Shown here one piece after another: positions 24,413 to 35,235 of a stretch of 64,000 bases of DNA. Source of the stretch: Acanthaster planci (Eukaryota; Echinodermata; Asteroidea; Valvatida; Acanthasteridae). Within the stretch, counting starts at the first letter, position 1. Every line of letters begins with the position of its first letter. Location: NCBI RefSeq assembly GCF_001949145.1, contig NW_019091571.1, forward strand, positions 368,005 through 432,004. The letters run 5' to 3'. The notes under the pieces were generated by a model. The model made no database searches. It was not told where the DNA came from and saw nothing but the letters and a program-made list of their open reading frames with translations. Both the position numbers and the translations under genes were made by a program.

Positions 24413-27400
24413 GTAAGTTTTGTGATTGAATAAACTCAGCAAAGGCTCTTGGGAATTTGTGGGCGAGGGGAGTGTCAAGTACATGTGCCTCATTGGTTTG
24501 ATATTTCTCGTAAACCACAGGTGTTTTTAGTGTTTGAAATGTGCGGACAACTGGTAGACAGAAACATTGTGTGCAAGTTTCTGTGTTCATGTTATTTTTA
24601 GCTCAGATTTGGCGCGGCAGCTGTTGAATTGTTTCATTAGTTTTTCTCTTGTTATTTTGTTGTACCATCATATTGTTCCTCAATAGCAAAGATATTACCA
24701 ATGGTGAAATGACATCCATTGCAGTCATGCACCATTGCACATAAATTAACCTGTACATCTCTGTGGACTTTGCAGTGTGGATACTGTTTTAACGCATGCT
24801 TGTGTAAATTCATAAACAGATGTGTGTGTTGTACATGTAAGAGGGAGCTTAACGGCTTTGTGTAAAGCCTGGCAGTTTGTCCAGTGGTGTTGCTGGTTAT
24901 CCAAAACCAAGTGTATCTAGATTAATCCAGGGACCGGAGTTAGAAGCCGTTACCATTGGAGCCATCCTGTTTGCACACGGATGGTATGAACGTGTTGTAT
25001 TTCTTTCTGACCAGTAGAGTGTTGTAACTTGACGAAATGCGCACATGTACCCAAGTTAATAGGTGCACGGCGGGTGCAATAGCCCTGCAGGAGTGGTGTC
25101 TCCTCGGATTTGTCTATACACAGCAACGTCAGTTCGCAATGGCACTTCTTGTAGAATGGAATCGGGAAAGTTAAACTTCTGCCATAAATTAACATGAGCC
25201 ATATGTCTGCATCAGGTTATTGGTAAACAAAGGAATTTGCTGTGGCGACTGTAGCCACATAGGAAACTTATGCCAACTAGCAAGATTTCAGAGAAAATCA
25301 TTGATTGCACCAATATTTTTGCAGCAATAACTTTTCCGTTGAATGTACATGTAGATTTCACTGTTCTAATCTAACTTGATTTTCTCTTCAGCCAAGGTTT
25401 GATTTTTGTTTCTTTACTCGCACCACCTGGGGTCTTTGTTTCTGTCTAGAATTCATTCATTTCAGTCAATGATTTCTTCCCCCCCTTTGCTAATGGATCT
25501 CACTCTTGATCCTTTTTCTCATGGGTGGTTTGGGAGTTTCCCTTTGGATCTTACAAAATGCGACAGATACAACTACGTGTACATTAATGTAGGGTACCTT
25601 CTAGTACAGGGGGTCACTGTAATTATTGGCATGTAACTGGACGGAATGTGTTGGGCTCAACAGGTGTCAAAGTTTGAGTCATTTGGTATGGACAAGCCTC
25701 TGCTGTATATAGGTGACTTAATTGCAGCATAACCTGACAAAATCAAGCAAAGTCCCACTCGTGGTACCACTTGCCAGTCACTCCTCAGAGCAACCACTGT
25801 ATATTCAACACCATCACACTACGCCTTTGTTCTTCAACCCAACAAAGCTGAACAACACATTCATAATGTACAGTACCAATCAACCTTGGACACGTTGGAG
25901 TTTGAGAGACTTCGGGTAGTTTGTATATATGGTTCAGGAATGTAAGATGACCATGCAGTGATATCAAGTCTGCAGCTTACGTTGGTACAAGTACTGCGGT
26001 TTTGCTGACCATCACCATAGATAATATTACAAGTATTAGAAGCTAATGGATAGGAGTTGTAGACTGAATTCTGTGAGAGAACATGGTAGTTTGTTTCATC
26101 TATGATTGTGTAATGATTCATCTCTGCAGTAAGCTCACAGCTGCTTTCAGTTAAAAGTTTGAAGAGTAGCAGTCACTCCTACTCCTCCTCCCGTGCCCAA
26201 AATGGAGGAGACCTGATATAGGATTTTATGACTTGAATACCTGTAAGAATGCTTTTTTGCAATGTTGCTATGAATTTCTACTTCTTTTGAAGCAGTAAAA
26301 GGGGAAAACTTTAATATTTGGGTTTCTGTGGTAATGAAATTTCAATATTCATTAGTCAAAGCATGATGTCATACAAGGCAGAATGGTTGTGTCTCCATAG
26401 CTCTGTATACAAATATCTTACTTAGTTCTACTTTTTACTTGTTTACCTAAAAAAATCACCAAGACTGTGTTGACTTTAAGTTTTGATTTCAAATTAGATC
26501 TGAACTGAAAACCTCTTGTTAGCTTCTCATCTTTCCTGATTTCATTAGTTACAATACAATGTCAGCCTCACCTTTCTCTTGACTTAAGTTACTATGCATA
26601 GTGTACCCAAGTGTGCAGGCTTTAATATTAAAATTGACTTGACCCTGTGTCAGAGGTCACTGGAGCAAGAAACTTTCTGAATGCATGTACATCTGCATGT
26701 ACATCCCATTCATGTGTGCTGCTGTCTCTATGAATAGATTGTTTCTTCATAACTGGCATAGATTTTGCTTACCAGAGCTCTGCAGAGGTTGGAAAACTAG
26801 CTGGCCATCAAAACAGATACGTGTACAAAAGAAGAATTAATCAGTCACAGTATATTATTAATTGCATACTGCAGTCAGAATAGACAATAAACATTCTGAT
26901 AATCCGATAACTGAGTGAAAATAAATCCCTTTTTAACACAAATGATGTAAACGTACTTCCTGAGGCAAAACCTTCCACCAACCAAGGGTGAACTTTCTGT
27001 AAAGTTTGGCTTCCATGTATTTTGCAATATGAGGAAGGTCTGTTTTCCATCGATATTGAAGAGGTAGTTTTGTCCAAGTGCACGATTCTTGTACCATAGG
27101 ATTGAAAAGTCTGGCTCCCTAAATTGTGAATTTATATTCTTCAAGTCACCGTAGTCAGCAAACAGTTTGCAGCAGTTCTTTTTTGGACATTTTTGTAGAA
27201 CAGTGATAGATTACTGAGTAACAAAAGTCCAGTCTTGCCTCCAACCCAGAAAGTAAGAGAGAGTAAATTGTTCTTTAATTTTGGATATTTGCCCTGCCCG
27301 GCATTGTCCATAAATTTATGCTGCCCATAAATTGTTCTTTACCATTATCCTTGACTTTGGAGCAGTCATGGAATTTCACATGCTGGGAATGACAGTTTCA

Positions 27401-27964
27401 TTTTGCAGCAATGGGTTGGGTGTGTGAGGCTCGTGTACTGCAGCGTACTGTAGGTGTGAGGAGGGCCGTCCTCCATTTTGTTGTATTCTACCACTATTGT
27501 GCAAGACCTGGACAAATTCTTAAATGAGTCTGGGACTGTTAAAGTGGTAGTGAGCCGGCAGTCAGGTTGTATTCAAGCACAGATTTTAACTAAGCTGGAT
27601 GTCCAAACTTTCGGTTTCCACTTTTTGTTCCCTTAACTCAGGAGAAGAAAAGTATGTAGCCCTGGTATGCCTATGAGGTCAGTGGGGCGTGCACCGGTTA
27701 TCAAAGCAGGGGTTTGTGTGGTTAACCTAGGCCCAGCAGACTCTCTTCAGATTTGCCGTTTGTCATGTAAATGATTAACCTTCCATAGGTGTTTTCTTTT
27801 CTACCTGGCTGTATACTTCACTAAGCCATACATACATGCTGGGCACGTTGGATCAAAGGGAGGCTACCGAATGGAATGCTCAGATCTACACATAGAGCGA
27901 TTCATATTCTTTTGGTGGATTTGAGACCAAGTTGACAGGTGTATCTTTATATCATAGTGTCACT
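24413..27964. other. Intron, no gene seen
   Basis: AT-rich intron sequence. No recognised exon, RNA gene or clear mobile element was found. Confidence 0.45.
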
Positions 27965-28259
27965 ATGTGTTGGAAATGCTTGTCGCTCTGCCCACCCTTT
28001 GGCGTGTCAGATCCAGCTCAGACTTTGGCCAAAAAGCAAGTGGGCCGCCAGTCAGACAGAGAAACCGCAGACGGGGATGAATATCGCAAAGCCTACAACA
28101 ATGACAACATATCAGTGGAGGGTAACAGGGAGAAGGAAGGGTCATTGAAGGGGTCCTTCAAAGGGTCCACTGCTGACTCGGGACTGTGTGAGAATAGTTC
28201 TCAAACTGCAGAGACTGAGCAAGATGTTTCACATACAACAACGCTTGACGGCCGGCAAG
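27965..28259 (+). CDS. SYT14: Putative alternative exon of SYT14-like gene with cysteine-rich N-terminus
   Basis: From the ATG at 27965 the product begins MCWKCLSLCPPFG, three cysteines within nine residues, which may be palmitoylated. A hydrophilic stretch follows (NNDNISVEGNREKEGSLKG) and the exon ends at the phase-1 donor GCAAG|GTACCA, weaker than the others. The frame is open back to a TAG at 27893, and a phase-1 acceptor-like GACAG at 27938 would also fit, so it could be internal and start elsewhere. No homologue is recognised. Confidence 0.5.
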
Positions 28260-29744
28260 GTACCAACATGTGTCCATGAGTGCATACTTAACCTACATGT
28301 ATATTCCAGTCTCACTTGTAGTCAGTGGATACCAGTCGTATGGCATCATGTACATGTACAGTATGTATTGCATGCATCCATACACGTTCATGTACTTTGG
28401 TGCTGCTGGGCCAAGGATTTCTCTGTCTTCTTGGCGTTCTTGCCATCTTTTTCATACCAATAGATGCGGAAAACTTCTTTTTTTGTTCATTTTTTCTTTT
28501 TCTCTCCTAAATCCCATAGACTCTCTGCATAGTTTATATCTACAGGAGTTTGGAGTTTTGTCGTTTCCATTGGCATTGTCTGGTAACTATAAGGTTGTTC
28601 AAAGATAATTTCTACCTTAGGTATATGAGTAAAGATAACCCCTTGTTAATACTCAGCATCCTCAAAACTCGTGACACGTCAGTCATGGATCAAGAATTGT
28701 TATTCCAAAGTTGTTACACAGCATTTACATACCAGTACATGTAGAATATGGTAGCTTTGGGAATTATCACTTCAAAATAAATTGGGCTCAGGCACTGACC
28801 TTAAAAGTGTGGATTAAGTTTGTAACTTATTTAAGAAAAACTCAGAAGTGCATTAATTCAGAAAGAATGAAGCTTGAGTAATTTCCATGGAGAATACAGT
28901 TATCCTTTAGAAACTTAAAAGTTCCATGCGTGAACTGGTTTTAGTGGTGACCCATAACCCAACAATTTGCAGAAGTTCTTGGAAGCAAACTAGTCTGCAA
29001 ATGGTTTCCCCTTTAGTTATTCTTACATGACATGTAACTGTTGACATTACTAGGGAGTTCCTAATGGTTCACAAATATTAGAAGTAGGCTTGGAGATGAT
29101 TCAAAATCAACAGTAAGGTGACTCATTTGTTTGGTTGGGGTTCTTCACTCAAAGTAGGTGTGTTGGTGTGATTTTTTATTACCACAGTGGGATTAGTTGT
29201 GCATGATCAAATGCAACCAACTCTTTTTCTGGTGTGACTAGACAAATTACCTTGTTCAGTAGAGTTTATATTGTTAGAAAAGGACTAGGTAAACAACAAA
29301 AAACTTTACGGAAGTTGGTACATCAGAAAGTGAAAACACTGTCGTGCAGAGAAGAGTTTTGTTTTTCTTCAGTTGACTTTGATAGTTAAATGAAATGTTT
29401 GAGCTTGAGATTTAATGAAACTGTTAGCCAATCTGAACTGGATTGAGGTGTTTTGGGATTGCACCCTTAAAAAAATCCACTAAGTTTTTCCTTAGCTTTT
29501 TCCTGTTTGCTTTGAACTACTGCACATGAGCACAGTGAAATTATTTGGTATAAGTTACTTTCATGGCATTACATACATGTACATACATGTAATGCAGTGT
29601 ACAAGAGGAACCTTGTGTAATCAAGAATGAAAACAATGGAGAAGAAAGGATTGGGACCTAAAGTTTTCCTTGTAAGCAAGATATTTATTAACAATGCTCT
29701 TATTAACATGGTCGGACTGTATCATGATTACTTCAAGGGTTCTG

Positions 29745-29786
29745 TGTGTGGGTCTGGGTGTGTGTGTGGGGGGGGGGAGGGGGAGG
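29745..29786 (+). repeat. GT/G-rich low-complexity tract
   Basis: GTGTGTGGGTCTGGGTGTGT followed by an unbroken run of about eleven G and further G blocks. It is a simple repeat with possible G-quadruplex runs. Confidence 0.75.
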
Positions 29787-30086
29787 TAGGATTCTGTCTG
29801 TGACAAGGCACTAACTAACAGAAATGTTGAAGTACTTTTGGAAGGTGGAGCAGAGCAAGGGTTTAATATAGGTACTTTTTTCCCCTGCCAAACTGCTAAT
29901 GATGCGGTGTACGGAATGTGCTGTGATACACTGAAGTGGACATGGACGAGTTCTATAATGAGGGCAATTTGAAGTTTACATGTTTATTTTCTTGGAAGAA
30001 CCGTGTCCAAAGGACATGAAGGCATATGTAAATCTTGGCTTCTTTTAGCCTTCAATTAATTGGTGACTGGCCAATTTCAGCTACAA

Positions 30087-30147
30087 AAAAAACAAAACAA
30101 AACCAAAAAACAAACAAAAACAAACAAAACAAAAAGCAAAACAAAAA
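30087..30147 (+). repeat. A-rich (AAAAC)n low-complexity tract
   Basis: About 60 bp of A runs interrupted by single C or CC. It could be an ancient poly(A) tail of a retroposon, but no body is recognisable upstream. Confidence 0.7.
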
Positions 30148-30475
30148 GTACAACATCATAAAAGTACCTAAAAGGTAGCAAAGTTTGTATACGTGCTAAA
30201 AACCTCAATTTTTTTCTGTGTCCTCTCTTGGAATACCTTGCCAGACATCATTGTAAGCACTGGGTTTTTTTTGGCCTAATAACTTCTGATGTAAAAGTCA
30301 GCCACAAAGAAATCATATTTTTTGTTAAGAATGGTCAAAAAAGTCGACATGTATAGAAAGCATTCCAATCCATAACATTAGCACATGCTTCAGTGAAAGG
30401 TACACTTAGCAAAAAGGCAAACTTTGAAAAAATTGAGTTTTTCCAATCAATTGATTTTTATTCTTTTGGTGGAAG

Positions 30476-30615
30476 GTGTGCGAGCTGATGACATCTCACT
30501 TGCAGAGCAAGGAGACGCAAAAGGCAGCGTAGGGTCCTTTGAGTACCGTGATGACCCAGAAGACACCAGGGTGGATGAGGATGGAGATGAGTCTTACTTG
30601 GTTGCTGCTGAGGAG
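30476..30615 (+). CDS. SYT14: SYT14-like acidic exon running into assembly gap
   Basis: An open frame gives DDISLAEQGDAKGSVGSFEY then DDPEDTRVDEDGDESYLVAA and runs into the gap. Two acceptors in the same phase (1) are possible: GGAAG|GT at 30475, behind a T-rich tract, or TTGCAG|AG at 30505. The phase matches all upstream phase-1 donors, so this is the likely shared exon joined by each alternative first exon. The strongly acidic content suits the linker before C2A. The true 3' end is hidden. Confidence 0.65.
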
Positions 30616-31215
30616 NNNNNNNNNNNNNNNNNNNNNNNNNNNNNNNNNNNNNNNNNNNNNNNNNNNNNNNNNNNNNNNNNNNNNNNNNNNNNNNNNNNNN
30701 NNNNNNNNNNNNNNNNNNNNNNNNNNNNNNNNNNNNNNNNNNNNNNNNNNNNNNNNNNNNNNNNNNNNNNNNNNNNNNNNNNNNNNNNNNNNNNNNNNNN
30801 NNNNNNNNNNNNNNNNNNNNNNNNNNNNNNNNNNNNNNNNNNNNNNNNNNNNNNNNNNNNNNNNNNNNNNNNNNNNNNNNNNNNNNNNNNNNNNNNNNNN
30901 NNNNNNNNNNNNNNNNNNNNNNNNNNNNNNNNNNNNNNNNNNNNNNNNNNNNNNNNNNNNNNNNNNNNNNNNNNNNNNNNNNNNNNNNNNNNNNNNNNNN
31001 NNNNNNNNNNNNNNNNNNNNNNNNNNNNNNNNNNNNNNNNNNNNNNNNNNNNNNNNNNNNNNNNNNNNNNNNNNNNNNNNNNNNNNNNNNNNNNNNNNNN
31101 NNNNNNNNNNNNNNNNNNNNNNNNNNNNNNNNNNNNNNNNNNNNNNNNNNNNNNNNNNNNNNNNNNNNNNNNNNNNNNNNNNNNNNNNNNNNNNNNNNNN
31201 NNNNNNNNNNNNNNN
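30616..31215. other. Assembly gap (600 N)
   Basis: A run of N. It interrupts the linker-coding part of the SYT14-like gene. Because upstream exons are phase 1 and C2A begins in phase 0, a donor that ends in phase 0 must lie here or in unrecognised sequence nearby. Confidence 0.98.
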
Positions 31216-33090
31216 TCAGTTTTGGTTGTGACGAATATTGAATGTGATGATCAGAAAATGACAGTGGATGGTGTCACAATGCTTAAGAACATGGTTAGCA
31301 AAATTAATGTAAATTAGCTGTGTTGCCAATGGGGTATAGCATTGTAGAATGTGACGGCCTGGTGAGTTTAAGAACAACTTCGGGATTTTGAAAGCTGTGA
31401 ATCTAGGACAGCAAAATGTATTATAAATCCAAATTCTAGAGCGTGAAAGTAGAGCATTTGTAAATGCATCAAATTGAATTGGTATTAATAGATGATTCAA
31501 GCTCGTTATACAGAGTTGGTAGTATTCTCTAATAGACTTCTGCCTTAATGCCATCTTTGTAGCCTTATTATTGCAATTTATAACTTAATTAATGGGTAAA
31601 CAAAACATTTTGCATTGGCCAAACAAAACCCTGGCTATGTGCCAGGTGTGAAATGTATAGGATAAAGAACAATGACATAGGGCCTACCACCCCGGTAACA
31701 GGTATCCGTAATATGCGGGGTCTATCATGTGACTCGCATTACAAAACGAGCAGAGAAGCAACGCTGTGCATCAAGAAATGCTCACCAGGTGAAGAAGCCA
31801 TGCATAACTTATCTACATGTATGCATTGTGCAGGGTATCTCTGTGTGGTGCAACTTCAATGCTGTGGCTTTGGCTGGACAGTTCTCTTTGTCACTTGTCG
31901 GTTTTGCACTTTTACACTCAATACAAACGACCTGATCTGTTGCATGGGATGGGGATCGGCCGGGCAGAGCATTCAGCCCGGGAAGAGCTACTGAAAAGAA
32001 AATATCCTTGACCTTCTAAACTAGACATAAAATGAGAAAAGCACCCATGGCAGAAATCAGTGAAAAAGTAAAAAGTGAACACTGCAAAAGACAGAAATAA
32101 ATTGGGAAGAAAATCACTTTTCTCCCATCTCGTCCAGTTGCTCGCTCTTGTGCAAAGTTCTATTTGTCTGCATTACTTTTTCTCAGTCAAAGTTGTATCA
32201 AAAAGTCAAAGGACTGGTTACTTTTTATAATGTAAATATTTTCTTGCTGTACATGGAAAGGTTGACCAATTGGCTGCAGACCTCTTCAAATATTTCATTA
32301 CATGTACCAGTATTCATTAATGTGTCAACAAATTTGAAACATTTTTGTTTCATTTTGAGTGCTTGTGTAATCGAGGAGGTACTAGTGGAATGCGTTTTAC
32401 ATTGCAGGTGCGATTAAAATGCGATTGTAATCTAGTGGTAATTTTAAGCCATAGTGTGCCACTCGTCTGATAAGGCTTTTGTGCCTGACAGGGACAAGTA
32501 TGTACAAAAGCAAACAGTTGCTTGATTGAAGTCCAATTTATCATGCTGGTGTTAAAGTCTGAAAGGTTTAAGAGAGCATGATATTTACCCGATGTTTTGC
32601 ACTCGAGAATTATTGACCAGCGTTTACGGAAACCTTTTTTCTTATTCTCTCTGAAGCCAACAAAAGTAAGGGGGGACATTATCCCTCCTCGACATTTACA
32701 TTTCATCACAGCGCACTTTGTTTCCATGCCAAGCCCTCAGGAGTTTGGCTAGTATTATCTTGTGATAATATTGAAACCAGTTTTGTGAACACAGGCAAAT
32801 CATTTTTATCAAGAAACGATCATTTTTTGACACTGATCAGTCAAAACATAACATTTTTGCATGAGGGCTGATGCATATCATACCACGAACTACAAATAAC
32901 CTTAACATCAAAACTGGGTGTTAGATTGAATTGAAACTTAACAGGTGTTCTGAATGTCCTTGCATACATGTACATAGTTTTAATTTCCCCTACTATGAGA
33001 TGGCCTGATAAAAGGTATAGATCACGATATTCAGTGCACTTTAGATATCATCAGAAAAACTATTAATCCGTACCTGTTTGATTTTTGTAG
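31216..33090. other. Intron, no gene seen
   Basis: Intron between the gap and the C2A exon. Open stretches near 31653-31994 have no splice signals or recognisable similarity. Confidence 0.5.
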
Positions 33091-33501
33091 GATGTACTTA
33101 CCAACCAGGAAACAGCACCGACTATAGGCCAGCTGGAGGTCATCTTTGATTACAGTGGGGAGAGTAGCCGCATGAACGTGACCGTCATGCGGGGCCTGAA
33201 CCTTCCCAGCAAGGACCAAGGTGGCGCCTCGGCCTGGCGACTGCGCATCCTCCTCTACCCCAAGAAGCAGCGCACCAAGACGCGCATCCGGGAGACGGAG
33301 GAGCCTGTCTTCAAGGAGCTGTTTCGCTTCACCCGCATCCGGCCCCACGAGCTGGTCAACACAGCCATCCGGTTCCGGCTGTATGCCGCCGAGCGCATGC
33401 GGAAGGAGCGGTTGGTCGGGGAAGGTTTGGTCAAGTTCTCCTCTATGAACACGTCTGCTCCACAGACCATCCTGGTCAAGCTGGTGTCTCGAAGTGAAGC
33501 T
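33091..33501 (+). CDS. SYT14: SYT14-like exon: complete C2A domain
   Basis: The acceptor is TTTTTGTAG|GA and the donor is GAAGCT|GTAAGT, phase 0-0, 137 codons. The exon encodes IGQLEVIFDYSGESSRMNVT, the MRGLNLPSKD loop, RLRILLYPKKQRTKT, EEPVFKELFRF and FRLYAAERMRKERLVGE, matching the C2A of vertebrate SYT14/16. The loop that in calcium-binding synaptotagmins reads SDPYVK is SAWRLRI here, so a key aspartate is missing, as expected for the calcium-independent SYT14/16 branch. GC content is clearly higher than in the flanking introns. Confidence 0.95.
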
Positions 33502-35024
33502 GTAAGTTAAAAGTAGAGTTAGAGTGATCTAGTGTGGAAAAGTTCGATCAGAAGACAATCAGCGATTTGCAGGTCACTGGTCCAATTTCCTCTCTCTGCA
33601 GTTTTTCGGGGGGGGGAGGTGACTTAAGACGCCTTTTCATATGTACGTTTTTTGTGTGTGTTGTGTACACCATTCGTTCTTGTGTTTCACTTTCAAGAGC
33701 ACAAAAATGTACTCCATTAACATAACACATGTGTGTGTTGCGTTCGGCCAACAAAATTGCTTCCGCGGCAATTTTGACAGATACGCAAGATGTGGCGCAA
33801 GTGTTGACGTGCATATGGAAAGCACCTTTAGGCTTCATATCTGTCCCAATTTAGCTTAGGCATATTTGATATCCATTTTTTTAACAGAAATATCAAGATA
33901 AAATATCACAAAAACCTATACTATTGTGATGGTGATGTTTTAATGCATATCGAATTTCCTGATATTCCAATACTCTGAAAAACATCCGATACGATTTCTG
34001 ATATGAAATTGATCATTGATTATGCATAAAATGTTGAAGTTTGGCCTTTAAATTTGCCTTTCATTAAAGTGTTTGCCCTCTGGCATTAGTTTCTTGAGCT
34101 GGAAAGTGCCCATTTGCAAAGATGAAATCAGTTCGGCCTATCGAGACACAAAATAAATATTTGTCTGACTCATGGACCCTCTGCAAAGCTGAGAAACCAA
34201 TTCCCTGTCAAGAAAGGATAGACCATGTTTACTCAGTCCCATGCTCAAAGAATGGAAGGCCTTTTTAAATAGACCTTGGTCTGTAAAATGCCCTTTACTT
34301 GGAAATGGAGAAGTGTTTTCAAGGGTTCAGTATGGAATTAATGCCGGAATGAATGATTTATACTACTTGTAATGTTCAAGTGTGCTCAGGGGTCATTCAA
34401 GTAGGATTTAACCTGCAGAAATCTTAACCCTAACCTTCCCTAACCACACAGAATTGACCACCAGTAAAGTGTGTGAATTTGTAGCACTGGGTACTGTACC
34501 CCTAAACTGCTTGTGCTTTAACATGGGTTCAGGCATACCCAAAATAAACAGAGTCCAACAGTTTTTGTGCACAGTTTACCATAGGGTGTTGGAATTTGTG
34601 TGAATGGGGATGGTTCCTAGTAAATCACTCTGGGGAGTGAGGATTAAAATCACAGTGTGTACGTGTGATATCAAGCCCGTTAAGCCTAACCATATTGGAT
34701 CCAAGAGGATCCAACTATTTGCCTCTGCTGCTGAATCCTGTTGGATTGGGCAGTAAAATCCTTGGACTTTTTCCTGTTGAAATCTGCTTAAATTCTCAAT
34801 TAACAGTGAACTTAGCTGAGTGGTATTTAATTGATTGGGCATTGGAAATAAAGGCACGGTTGGATTGTGTTGGATCGAGCAGGAAACTCGTGGCAGTCAC
34901 TGCCCAGTGCTGTTGGGTTTATGGTAACAGAGACATCCCAGGGGACAAGTGGGATGTTAGGGTTAATATGCATGAGTGTAAAAGTTTCACTATGTATTGA
35001 CTCATTTTGCTTTCTATTTTGAAG
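33502..35024. other. Intron with inverted repeat copy
   Basis: Contains the reverse copy of repeat R3 (34424-34639). A second stretch around 34640-34960 shows no exon. Confidence 0.6.
34424..34639 (-). repeat. Dispersed repeat R3, copy in reverse orientation
   Basis: Reverse complement of 20732-20940, from TTAACCCTAACCTTCCCTAA to CACTCTGGGGAGTG. Both copies lie in introns of the same gene about 13.5 kb apart and could pair in the transcript. Confidence 0.85.
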
Positions 35025-35235
35025 TCACAGGTGACTGGGGGCAACGCGTCTCCCTACTCCAGCTCCTCAGACTTATCAGCCAGTGGAGACAGCAACACCT
35101 CCCTGCAGTCTCTCTCCCACGGCGGCTTGCCTGAGCTGTTGGTGGGACTGACATACAACGCCACCACTGGTCGGTTGGCTGTGGAACTGATCAAAGGGAG
35201 CCACTTCAAGCAGCAGGCAGCAGGCCGGGCACCAG
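35025..35235 (+). CDS. SYT14: SYT14-like exon: inter-C2 linker and start of C2B
   Basis: The acceptor is TTTTGAAG|TC and the donor is CACCAG|GTGAGT; it starts in phase 0 and ends in phase 1. It encodes a serine-rich linker (SPYSSSSDLSASGDSNTSLQ) then LPELLVGLTYNATTGRLAVE and LIKGSHFKQQAAGRAP. The LxGLxYNATTGRL stretch and the KGSHFK motif are nearly identical to vertebrate SYT14/16 C2B. Confidence 0.95.

Larger units (their letters stand above)
28260..30475. other. Intron, no gene seen
   Basis: Contains a GT/G-rich tract (29745-29786) and a C-interrupted A-rich tract (30087-30147). No exon was recognised. Confidence 0.5.

Noticed and set aside
31653-31994. 113-residue plus-strand frame
   Set aside because: Cysteine-rich but without similarity, splice logic or a good start context; treated as intronic chance.
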